64,000 nucleotides of DNA from Streptomyces davaonensis JCM 4913. GTDB lineage: Bacteria > Actinomycetota > Actinomycetes > Streptomycetales > Streptomycetaceae. The first letter of the stretch is position 1. Each line of letters opens with the position of its first letter. The notes under the pieces are model-generated. The model was not told where the DNA came from. It searched no databases and worked only from the letters and a program-made list of their open reading frames with translations. The position numbers were made by a program, and so were the translations under genes. Below, piece by piece: positions 1-8,212 of the stretch. The DNA lies in contig NC_020504.1 of assembly GCF_000349325.1 (NCBI RefSeq), forward strand, positions 2,328,053-2,392,052. Direction: 5' to 3'.

Positions 1-172
1 CGTCCACCGCGGTGAGCACGGCGTCCGCGCCGCCCTCCACGGTGTTCCCGAACGGCCCGACATCCACCGCGTCCAGCTCGGCGGCCTCCACGACCTCACG
101 GGCCACGAGCGCATGCGCGGGGGCCTCGTCGAGATCGAAGGGCTCGGTCGTGAATTCCACTCTCAGTCGCAC
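1..172 (-). CDS. Thiamine-binding-like (YkoF/DUF77 type) small protein, 3' end outside window
   Basis: Only the first 57 codons are present; the gene runs off the left edge. The chosen GTG start at 170-172 gives VRLRVEFTTEPFDLDEAP, followed by a GPFGNT motif. From memory this resembles small Streptomyces thiamine-binding/YkoF-like proteins of about 85 residues, often encoded next to glyoxylate-catabolism genes. It is transcribed divergently from hyi, and the 134 bp between them hold the hyi promoter and operators. No strong Shine-Dalgarno precedes the start. The fold assignment is recall-based. Confidence 0.6.
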   Translation of the reverse strand, partial: MRLRVEFTTEPFDLDEAPAHALVAREVVEAAELDAVDVGPFGNTVEGGADAVLTAVD

Positions 173-214
173 GCGCTCAACCTAACGCGCGCCACCGCAT
201 TCCGCCGAGCCCTC

Positions 215-244
215 TTGACAAGCCCGCACACCCACCGGCAATCT
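215..244 (+). promoter_or_regulatory. Probable hyi-glxR promoter
   Basis: TTGACA at 215-220 is a consensus -35. The -10 is weak, about 18 bp downstream at 239-244 (CAATCT). The spacing from the -35 to the operator pair nearly equals that at the gcl promoter (29 versus 31 bp), which supports the placement. Confidence 0.45.
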
Positions 245-279
245 TCCAATACGCAGAAACTAACTTCCGCAATACGGAA
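244..279 (+). promoter_or_regulatory. Operator pair upstream of hyi (TTCC-N7-AGAA then TTCCGCAATACGGAA)
   Basis: Two 15-bp sites lie 21 bp apart centre to centre. Site 1 is degenerate, TTCCAATACGCAGAA (244-258). Site 2 is a palindrome, TTCCGCAATACGGAA (265-279). The same palindrome, with the same neighbour and spacing, sits at the gcl promoter. A common regulator is inferred. In Streptomyces the IclR-family AllR is known to control these genes, but its gene is not in the window. Confidence 0.7.
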
Positions 280-306
280 TCTCGACACGGAAGGGAGCGC
301 CGCGAG

Positions 307-1128
307 ATGGGATTCGCAGAGCAGCGCTTCAACGTCAACCTGTCGATCCTCTTCACGGAACTCCCGCTACTGGAGCGCCCCGCGGCCGCCGCCGCGGCCG
401 GCTTCACCGCGGTCGAGCTGTGGTGGCCCTGGATCGACTCCCCCACCCCCGAGCAGTCCGAGCTCGACGCACTGAAGAAGGCGATCGAGGACGCGGGCGT
501 CCAGCTCACGGGCCTGAACTTCTACGCCGGACAGCTCCCGGGCCCGGACCGCGGCGCCCTGTCGGTGCCGGGCGAGGAGTCGGAGCGGTTCCGCGCCAAC
601 ATCGACGTGACGGCGGACTTCGCGCAGTCGCTGGGCTGCAAGGCGCTCAACGCCCTCTACGGCAACCGCGTCGAGGGCGTGGACCCGGCCGAGCAGGACG
701 CGCTGGCGCTGGAGAACCTCGCCCTCGCCGCCCGCGCCGCCGACCGGATCGGCGCGATCCTGCTGATCGAGGCGCTGAACAAGCCGGAGTCGCCGCTGTA
801 CCCGCTGGTCAGCGCGCCCGCAGCGGTGGGCATCGTGGACAAGGTCAACGACGCCACGGGCCTCGGCAACGCGAGGTTCCTGATGGACCTCTACCACCTG
901 TCGATGAACGGCGAGGACCTGCCGTCGGTGATCGAGCGCTACGCCGCGAAGACCGGCCATGTCCAGATCGCCGACAACCCCGGCCGAGGCGCTCCAGGAA
1001 CCGGCGCGCTCCCGCTGGAAGACCTCCTCGACCAGCTGACGAAGGCGGGTTACGACGGCTGGGTCGGCCTCGAGTACAAGCCGGGCGACCGCCCGAGCGC
1101 CGAGGCCTTCGACTGGCTGCCCCGCTGA
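307..1128 (+). CDS. hyi: Hydroxypyruvate isomerase
   Basis: 273 residues, the usual length for the TIM-barrel isomerases that interconvert hydroxypyruvate and tartronate semialdehyde. The N-terminus NVNLSILFTELPLLER is typical. Two acidic metal-binding positions are visible, the Glu in LLIEALNKPE and the Glu in WVGLEYKPGD, along with an HVQIADNPGRG segment. The start follows GGAAGGGAG. glxR begins 25 bp downstream, so the two are probably cotranscribed. With gcl on the opposite strand these enzymes route glyoxylate from purine/allantoin breakdown towards glycerate. The family call is firm, and the pathway is inferred from the neighbours. Confidence 0.92.
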   Translation: MGFAEQRFNVNLSILFTELPLLERPAAAAAAGFTAVELWWPWIDSPTPEQSELDALKKAIEDAGVQLTGLNFYAGQLPGPDRGALSVPGEESERFRANIDVTADFAQSLGCKALNALYGNRVEGVDPAEQDALALENLALAARAADRIGAILLIEALNKPESPLYPLVSAPAAVGIVDKVNDATGLGNARFLMDLYHLSMNGEDLPSVIERYAAKTGHVQIADNPGRGAPGTGALPLEDLLDQLTKAGYDGWVGLEYKPGDRPSAEAFDWLPR

Positions 1129-1153
1129 CCCCCTTACCGAAAGGCACACCCTC

Positions 1154-2068
1154 ATGAGCACCCTCGCAGATTCCTCCCACCCGACCCGCCCGGCGATTGC
1201 CTGGATAGGCCTCGGCATCATGGGCTCGCCCATGTCCGAGAACCTGATCAAGGCGGGTTACGACGTCACCGGCTTCACGCTGGAGCAGGACAAGCTGGAC
1301 CGGCTGGCCAAGGCCGGCGGTAGGGCCGCCGGTTCGATCGCCGAAGCCGTCAAGGACGCCGATGTCGTCATCACGATGGTGCCCGCCTCCCCGCAGGTCG
1401 AGGCGATCGCCTACGGCCCGGACGGCATCCTGGACAACGCCCGCTCCGGCGCGCTGCTGATCGACATGTCCTCGATCACGCCGCAGACCTCGGTCGACCT
1501 CGCGAAGGCCGCGAAGGACAAGGGCATCCGGGTGCTCGACGCCCCGGTGTCCGGCGGTGAGGCCGGGGCCATCGAGGCCGTACTGTCGATCATGGTCGGC
1601 GGTGAGCAGGCCGACTTCGACGAGGCCGAGCCGGTGCTCGAGGCGCTCGGCAAGACCATCGTGCTGTGCGGTCCGCACGGCTCCGGTCAGACCGTGAAGG
1701 CCGCCAACCAGCTGATCGTCGCCGTCAACATCCAGGCGTGCGCCGAGGCCGTGGTCTTCCTGGAGAAGTCGGGCGTGGACCTGACGGCCGCCCTCGACGT
1801 GCTCAACGGCGGCCTCGCGGGCTCGACCGTGCTGACCCGCAAGAAGGACAACTTCCTCCAGCGGGACTTCAAGCCGGGCTTCCGGATCGATCTGCACCAC
1901 AAGGACATGGGCATCGTCACCGACGCCGCCCGCAATGTCGGCGCGGCCCTGCCCGTCGGCGCCGTGGTCGCCCAGCTGGTCGCCTCCCTGCGCGCCCAGG
2001 GCGACGGCGGCCTGGACCACTCCGCGCTGCTGCGCGCGGTCGAGCGCCTCTCCGGCGCGCAGGTCTGA
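1154..2068 (+). CDS. glxR: 2-hydroxy-3-oxopropionate (tartronate semialdehyde) reductase
   Basis: 304 residues of the beta-hydroxyacid dehydrogenase family. The Rossmann signature GLGIMGSPMSENLIKAGYD lies near residue 20. The substrate-binding segment DAPVSGGEAGA is around residue 130, and the catalytic Lys region GQTVKAANQLIVAVN around 180. The enzyme reduces tartronate semialdehyde to D-glycerate with NAD(P)H. Position directly after hyi and opposite gcl fits the glycerate pathway. Other family members (3-hydroxyisobutyrate dehydrogenases) are similar, so substrate choice leans on context. Confidence 0.9.
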   Translation: MSTLADSSHPTRPAIAWIGLGIMGSPMSENLIKAGYDVTGFTLEQDKLDRLAKAGGRAAGSIAEAVKDADVVITMVPASPQVEAIAYGPDGILDNARSGALLIDMSSITPQTSVDLAKAAKDKGIRVLDAPVSGGEAGAIEAVLSIMVGGEQADFDEAEPVLEALGKTIVLCGPHGSGQTVKAANQLIVAVNIQACAEAVVFLEKSGVDLTAALDVLNGGLAGSTVLTRKKDNFLQRDFKPGFRIDLHHKDMGIVTDAARNVGAALPVGAVVAQLVASLRAQGDGGLDHSALLRAVERLSGAQV

Positions 2069-2177
2069 GACCCCTGGTCCTGACGGCCTGACACAGACCT
2101 CCGGGCGGCGTCGCCGCTGACAACTGTCCTGTCGCGCCCAGGCGGCGGCGTCGCCCGGAATCCACTTCAACAAACTG

Positions 2178-2207
2178 TTGACGCTGGGATTGCCCCAAAC
2201 CTAGGCT
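2178..2207 (+). promoter_or_regulatory. Probable katA promoter
   Basis: TTGACG (2178-2183), an 18-bp spacer and TAGGCT (2202-2207) form a Streptomyces sigma-70-like promoter. It lies 48 bp upstream of the catalase start, so katA can be transcribed separately from hyi-glxR. Confidence 0.5.
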
Positions 2208-2213
2208 CCACCA

Positions 2214-2233
2214 AGCGGAAACTGTTTTCCGCT
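2214..2233 (+). promoter_or_regulatory. Inverted repeat operator at katA (AGCGGAAA-N4-TTTCCGCT)
   Basis: Perfect 8-bp arms flank CTGT at 2214-2233, just downstream of the predicted -10 and 22 bp before the ATG. It could be a repressor site, such as a Fur-type peroxide sensor, or an mRNA leader hairpin. It shares the CGGAA/TTCCG half-sites of the hyi/gcl operators but in everted orientation. Confidence 0.5.
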
Positions 2234-2255
2234 GACACCGTTACGGAAGGTCCCG

Positions 2256-3713
2256 ATGTCGAAGCGCGTGCTCACGACCGAGTCCGGCGCCCCGGTCGCC
2301 GACAACCAGAACTCCGCCTCCGCCGGCATCGGCGGCCCGCTCCTCCTCCAGGACCAGCACCTCCTGGAGAAGCTCGCCCGGTTCAACCGCGAGCGCATCC
2401 CGGAGCGCGTGGTGCACGCCCGCGGCAGCGGCGCCTACGGCCACTTCGAGGTGACCGACGACGTCACCGGCTTCACCCACGCCGACTTCCTGAACGCCGT
2501 CGGCAAGCGCACCGAGGTGTTCCTGCGCTTCTCGACGGTCGCCGACAGCCTCGGCGGCGCGGACGCGGTCCGCGACCCGCGCGGGTTCGCGGTCAAGTTC
2601 TATACCGAAGAGGGCAATTACGATCTCGTCGGCAACAACACCCCGGTGTTCTTCATCAAGGACCCGATCAAGTTCCCGGACTTCATCCACTCGCAGAAGC
2701 GCGACCCGTTCACCGGCAAGCAGGAGCCGGACAACGTCTGGGACTTCTGGGCGCACGCCCCCGAGGCCACGCACCAGGTGACCTGGCTGATGGGCGACCG
2801 CGGCATCCCGGCGTCGTACCGCCACATGAACGGCTACGGCTCGCACACCTACAAGTGGACCAACGCCGAGGGCGCGGCCTACTTCGTCAAGTACCACTTC
2901 AAGACGGACCAGGGCATCCGCTGCCTGACCGCCGAGCAGGGCGCCGAACTCGCGGGCAAGGACCCCAACTCGCACCAGACGGATCTGCTCCAGGCCATCG
3001 AGCGGGGCGTGAAGCCGTCCTGGACGCTGTATGTCCAGCTGATGCCGGCGGCCGAGGCGGCGGGCTACCGCTTCAACCCCTTCGACCTCACGAAGGTCTG
3101 GCCGCACACCGACTACCCGCTCCGGCGGGTGGGCCGACTGGTCCTTGACCGCAACCCCGACAACGTCTTCGCCGAGGTCGAGCAAGCCGCGTTCTCCCCG
3201 AACAACTTCGTTCCGGGCATCGGCCCCTCCCCCGACAAGATGCTCCAGGGCCGTCTGTTCGCCTACGCGGACGCGCACCGCTACCGCCTGGGCGTCAACC
3301 ACACCCAGCTCGCGGTGAACGCCCCGCGGGCCACGACGGCGCGGAACTACGGCCGGGACGGTCTCATGGCGTCCAACTCCCAGGGCCGGTACGCCAAGAA
3401 CTACGAGCCGAACTCCTACGACGGCCCCGCCGAGACCGGCCGTCCGCTGTCCGCCCCGCTCGCGGTGACCGGCCACACCGGCACCCACGAGGCCCCGCAG
3501 CACACCAAGGACGACGACTTCTTCCAGGCCGGTGAGCTGTACCGGCTGATGTCCGCGGAGGAGAAGTCCCGGCTGATCGCGAACATCGCCGGCGGCCTCG
3601 CCCAGGTCTCCCGCAACGACGTGATCGAGAAGAACCTGGCCCACTTCCATGCCGCCGATCCGGAGTACGGCAGGCGCGTGGAGGAGGCGGTCCGCGCCCT
3701 GCGCGAGGACTGA
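2256..3713 (+). CDS. katA: Catalase (small-subunit, clade 3 type)
   Basis: 485 residues, the normal length of a small-subunit haem catalase that disproportionates hydrogen peroxide. The essential distal His lies in [13 protein letters not shown], the distal Asn in [11 protein letters not shown], and the proximal haem-ligand Tyr in [15 protein letters not shown]. The start is preceded by GGAAGG. Peroxide arises from urate oxidase and glyoxylate-related oxidations, which fits its place beside hyi-glxR and gcl. From memory this order also occurs in other Streptomyces. A perfect 14-bp hairpin (3910-3943) follows. Confidence 0.96.
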   Translation: MSKRVLTTESGAPVADNQNSASAGIGGPLLLQDQHLLEKLARFNRERIPERVVHARGSGAYGHFEVTDDVTGFTHADFLNAVGKRTEVFLRFSTVADSLGGADAVRDPRGFAVKFYTEEGNYDLVGNNTPVFFIKDPIKFPDFIHSQKRDPFTGKQEPDNVWDFWAHAPEATHQVTWLMGDRGIPASYRHMNGYGSHTYKWTNAEGAAYFVKYHFKTDQGIRCLTAEQGAELAGKDPNSHQTDLLQAIERGVKPSWTLYVQLMPAAEAAGYRFNPFDLTKVWPHTDYPLRRVGRLVLDRNPDNVFAEVEQAAFSPNNFVPGIGPSPDKMLQGRLFAYADAHRYRLGVNHTQLAVNAPRATTARNYGRDGLMASNSQGRYAKNYEPNSYDGPAETGRPLSAPLAVTGHTGTHEAPQHTKDDDFFQAGELYRLMSAEEKSRLIANIAGGLAQVSRNDVIEKNLAHFHAADPEYGRRVEEAVRALRED

Positions 3714-3909
3714 AAGACTCCCTGACCGCGTCCGCGCGAGCCGAGAGACCCGGATGAGGGGTGGTCGACCGGCGGACGGCGGGCGCGGGCAGGGTGAGGA
3801 CCGCGGCGGTGTGCGAGCCAGTGCGGTGGTGAAGGAACCGAACCCCTTCTCGACCAGAGGGAAGGGCGATTCGGGCTCCGTCGCCACCGCCGCGGTCCCG
3901 AAACGAACC

Positions 3910-3943
3910 AGCGCCGGATACGGACGGTCCCGTATCCGGCGCT
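3910..3943 (+). terminator. Hairpin between katA and the 84-aa gene
   Basis: A perfect 14-bp stem (AGCGCCGGATACGG, 3910-3923, pairing with 3930-3943) encloses a 6-nt loop. It lies 196 bp after katA and 51 bp before the next ATG. No T-tract follows. It could end katA transcription or be a leader element of the next gene. The remaining katA-3995 spacer shows nothing else recognisable. Confidence 0.5.
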
Positions 3944-3994
3944 GCTCTGCGTTCCCGGGGTGCGGAACGGCCCCGCGCGCAGGAGGCTGAAGGC

Positions 3995-4249
3995 ATGGCA
4001 CAACCGACGCAGCAACCGCACATCGTGGTCCACTCCCCCGCCCTGGACGGATCCCGGCGGGTCACCGCGGGCGACGAGACGCTGGGCATCGCCTCGCACG
4101 TCGACGACGTCGCCGAGTTCCTGCGGCTGGCCGACCTCTACGTCACCGACGTAGCGGAGTCCGACCTGATCGAATGGCAGGGCGGCGGCCCCGACGACTG
4201 GCCGGGCCTCTCGGAGCACCACGAGTCCCACGGGGCCCACGAGGCGTGA
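3995..4249 (+). CDS. Small conserved hypothetical acidic protein (84 aa)
   Basis: 84 residues, strongly acidic in the second half (SDLIEWQGGGPDDWPGLSE), with no signal peptide, membrane segment or metal motif. AGGAGG sits 8 nt before the ATG, and coding-style third-position GC supports a real gene. It lies between katA and gcl and ends before a 14-bp terminator hairpin. I do not recognise the family; similar small ORFs occur, from memory, beside Streptomyces gcl loci. Confidence 0.65.
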   Translation: MAQPTQQPHIVVHSPALDGSRRVTAGDETLGIASHVDDVAEFLRLADLYVTDVAESDLIEWQGGGPDDWPGLSEHHESHGAHEA

Positions 4250-4305
4250 GCCGCCTACGCCGCCGACCGTAGACCGGCTACGCAACCCTCAAATCAACCT
4301 CTGAA

Positions 4306-4342
4306 CCCGCGCCCGGGGGCTTCAACCACCCCCGGGCGCGGG
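4306..4342 (+). terminator. Very strong hairpin terminator after the 84-aa gene
   Basis: A perfect 14-bp GC stem (CCCGCGCCCGGGGG at 4306-4319 with 4329-4342) encloses a 9-nt loop, 57 bp after the stop codon. It probably stops rightward transcription and may work in both directions. Confidence 0.75.
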
Positions 4343-4359
4343 CACATTCTCGTCTACAC

Positions 4360-4488
4360 GGGGCCCGCCGGCACGGGGGCGGCGGGCCCCTGCGGGCCGC
4401 ACACCGGTCAGGGGTGTCCGGTCGGCCCGGAAAGAACGGGGGCGGCTTGAGGCCCGCCGACACGGGGGTGTGCGGCGGACCTCAAGCC
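4360..4488. repeat. Two further inverted repeats in the convergent gap
   Basis: One hairpin is at 4360-4390, with 11-bp arms GGGGCCCGCCG/CGGCGGGCCCC. A second is at 4444-4488, with 16-bp arms carrying one mismatch (4444-4459 with 4473-4488). With the flanking terminators they make four stem-loops in about 235 bp between convergent genes. No coding sequence is present here. Confidence 0.6.
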
Positions 4489-4504
4489 GGTACGGGGGCA
4501 TGCC

Positions 4505-4539
4505 AAAAGGGCGGCCCACCCCCCGGGTTGGGCCGCCCT
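4505..4539 (-). terminator. Intrinsic terminator of gcl
   Basis: An 11-bp perfect stem (4508-4518 with 4529-4539) lies 14 bp after the gcl stop. On the gcl strand it is followed by TTTT, which makes it a classical rho-independent terminator. Confidence 0.8.
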
Positions 4540-4553
4540 GTCCGACCTGCGGG

Positions 4554-6338
<1,785 letters not shown>

Positions 6339-6397
6339 CGAGTACTCCTGCTTCGGCTGTCGGATTCGCACTCCCGTCGCGCCCCGCCGGTGAGCTC

Positions 6398-6433
6398 TTC
6401 CGTATTGCGGAAAGTAATTTCTACTATCTGGAA
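6398..6433 (-). promoter_or_regulatory. Operator pair at gcl, same design as at hyi
   Basis: Read on the gcl strand: TTCCAGATAGTAGAA (6433-6419), then the palindrome TTCCGCAATACGGAA (6412-6398), with centres 21 bp apart. The palindrome is identical to the hyi one, and the upstream site shares the TTCCA...AGAA form. The sites cover the predicted transcription start and the leader, which suggests repression. Confidence 0.75.
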
Positions 6434-6435
6434 GC

Positions 6436-6464
6436 AATGTAGATGGGGGTACGAAGGCAGTCAA
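6436..6464 (-). promoter_or_regulatory. gcl promoter
   Basis: On the minus strand TTGACT (6464-6459), a 17-bp spacer and TACATT (6441-6436) form a near-consensus vegetative promoter. Initiation is expected near 6429, inside the first operator. Confidence 0.7.
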
Positions 6465-6496
6465 GAGACGGACAAGCAGGGGATCCGCGCGGCACC

Positions 6497-7195
6497 ATGG
6501 GTCTCATGCCCCAGAGCTTGGCGGTGTGCTGCCCGGCCTGTAGACGTGAGCACGTGTACGCGGCTCCGTCGTATCCGTGCGTCTGCGGCGCCCCCGTCAC
6601 CCCTCCGCTGGATCCGCGCGGCACCCCGTGCGCCGTCACGCACCGGGTGTGGGCGGAGGACTGGGTGACCGTGGAGTGCGCGAGCTGCGGGCGCCGCGGC
6701 CAGTGGCCGCACCCGGAGCTGGGGTGCCCGTGCGGGACGGTGGTGCGGATCCCGGTGGCGGGCACACTGTCCGAGCCGGGCGGCGAGGTGCCCGAGGTGG
6801 CCCGCTCCCGGCACCGGCCCGCCTTCCAGCCGGTCACGATCCGCACCGCGCGGGACGCGGTCACGGCCGCCGCGCTGTATCTGCGCTGGCTCGGCTACCG
6901 CGACATCCGCCGCGCCGACCAGCGGCCCCCGTCCGGCATCGGCCTGGCCGCACGCGGTCTACTGGCGCAGATCGACCCGACCGTGCACCCGGCCGCCGTA
7001 CGGGATGTGGAGTGCCTGTGGCTGACAGCCATGACGGAGTCCTCCGGCTGCGCCTACTTCTCCCTCGCCGGATACGCCCCGGACGCCCGCACCCGCGCCG
7101 ACACCCTCGGCGTCCCGCTCTTCGTACTGGACCTCACCGGCACACCCCAGCCGGTCAACAGCCACGCGGACGCGCTGGACTCCGCCGACGGCTGA
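6497..7195 (+). CDS. Zinc-ribbon protein with a restriction-endonuclease-like C-terminal region
   Basis: 232 residues from the ATG at 6497, preceded by AGGGGA; a second ATG at 6506 is possible. Two Cys clusters are visible in the first 90 residues: CCPACRREH with PCVCG, and CASCGRRG with GCPCG. They look like two zinc ribbons. The C-terminal ~110 residues contain [39 protein letters not shown] and [12 protein letters not shown]. This pattern recalls the Mrr/restriction-endonuclease fold, but I cannot confirm catalytic residues. It is transcribed divergently from gcl. Conservation next to gcl in Streptomyces is from memory. Function unknown. Confidence 0.65.
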   Translation: MGLMPQSLAVCCPACRREHVYAAPSYPCVCGAPVTPPLDPRGTPCAVTHRVWAEDWVTVECASCGRRGQWPHPELGCPCGTVVRIPVAGTLSEPGGEVPEVARSRHRPAFQPVTIRTARDAVTAAALYLRWLGYRDIRRADQRPPSGIGLAARGLLAQIDPTVHPAAVRDVECLWLTAMTESSGCAYFSLAGYAPDARTRADTLGVPLFVLDLTGTPQPVNSHADALDSADG

Positions 7196-7225
7196 ACCAC
7201 GCACGCGAGGTCTGCCAGGACCGTC

Positions 7226-8212
7226 TCAGCCGTCTGCCCGGCGTTTCCTCAGGTGCATGCAGAGGGCGACCAGTGCCGCGGCCATGCCTGGCACGAGGAC
7301 GCCCAACGCCAGTGCGATCGGGTGCTTGGGGTCCGGGTCGCCGTGTCTGTCGTCCGGCTCGCCCGTCGGATCGTCCCGTGGCGTGTCGAGTGTCGGTGCT
7401 CCCGGCGAAGGACTCGGCGAACGGGGTGGCACGGATCCGGTGGTGCTGGGTGACGGACTCGGTGTGGTGGTCGTACCCGACGACGAACGAGCGGTCCCCG
7501 GCCCTGTGCCCGCGGCCGCCCCGTCGGAGCTTCCGGAGCCATTCCCGCCGGCTCCCGTCCCGGGCCCCGTCGTCTTCACCGGCTCCTTGATGACAAGCGA
7601 CTGGAGCACCCGGTCCTGTCCGGGGTCCACCGTGCAGGCCGCGTTCATCGTGCCCACCGCGGTCGGATTGCCGAATGCGTCCCTCGGGGTGAGGTGCAGG
7701 CCGAGGTCGCCGACGGTGACCTTCGCGTTGCCGGGCCGGGTGAAGGTGACGGCGGGCGCGGTGCCTTTGGCCGACATGTCGAACGCGCCGAAGGCCGGAA
7801 TCGGGGTCCGCGGGATCGTCATGGGCACGGACAAGCGGCTGTCGCCCTCCGGCGCGGACACGGTGGCGGTCCCGTCCACAGAGCCCTCCAGGGTGCTCGC
7901 GCCGACGAGCGGGGCCAGCGCGGTAAAGCTCGGGTCCACCGTCGCCACGCCGTTCACGGTCGCTCTCGGGCTGGAATCGCCGGCTTCGAGTGAACTCGGG
8001 ATGTCCGTGCTGATGCTCATCGTCACCTGCGCGGTGCCGATCCCGGTGAACGCGCAGGTGTAGTTCAGCTTGATCGACACCGGCTGCGCGGAGGCGGGCG
8101 GGGAGTTCCATACCGTCACGATGCCCAGCGCGGTGGTGAGCCCTACGGCGACTCCCAGGGCCACCGCTCCGGTGCTGTACGTCCGCTTGCCGCTGCGAGC
8201 CGTGCCACTCAC
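7226..8212 (-). CDS. Membrane-anchored surface protein with DUF6801-type domain
   Basis: 328 residues from a GTG (8212-8210) that overlaps the upstream TGA stop as GTGA, implying translational coupling. Signal-type segment GAVALGVAVGLTTALGIVTVW is followed by SPPASAQP, a plausible cleavage site. A beta-rich domain with two Cys (NYTCAF and NAACTVDPGQ) resembles DUF6801 from memory. Then comes a Ser/Pro/Thr/Gly-rich stalk of about 100 residues and a C-terminal membrane helix (ALALGVLVPGMAAALVALCM) ending in KRRADG. No LPXTG motif is seen. It is the last gene of a three-gene unit with a protease-NACHT protein and is probably exposed on the outer face of the membrane. Its role is unknown. Confidence 0.75.
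   Translation of the reverse strand: MSGTARSGKRTYSTGAVALGVAVGLTTALGIVTVWNSPPASAQPVSIKLNYTCAFTGIGTAQVTMSISTDIPSSLEAGDSSPRATVNGVATVDPSFTALAPLVGASTLEGSVDGTATVSAPEGDSRLSVPMTIPRTPIPAFGAFDMSAKGTAPAVTFTRPGNAKVTVGDLGLHLTPRDAFGNPTAVGTMNAACTVDPGQDRVLQSLVIKEPVKTTGPGTGAGGNGSGSSDGAAAGTGPGTARSSSGTTTTPSPSPSTTGSVPPRSPSPSPGAPTLDTPRDDPTGEPDDRHGDPDPKHPIALALGVLVPGMAAALVALCMHLRKRRADG

Noticed and set aside
4306..4539. Hairpin cluster as a linear-replicon telomere-like palindrome array
   Set aside because: It is internal, between two ordinary convergent metabolic genes, and two of the stems are well-placed terminators.
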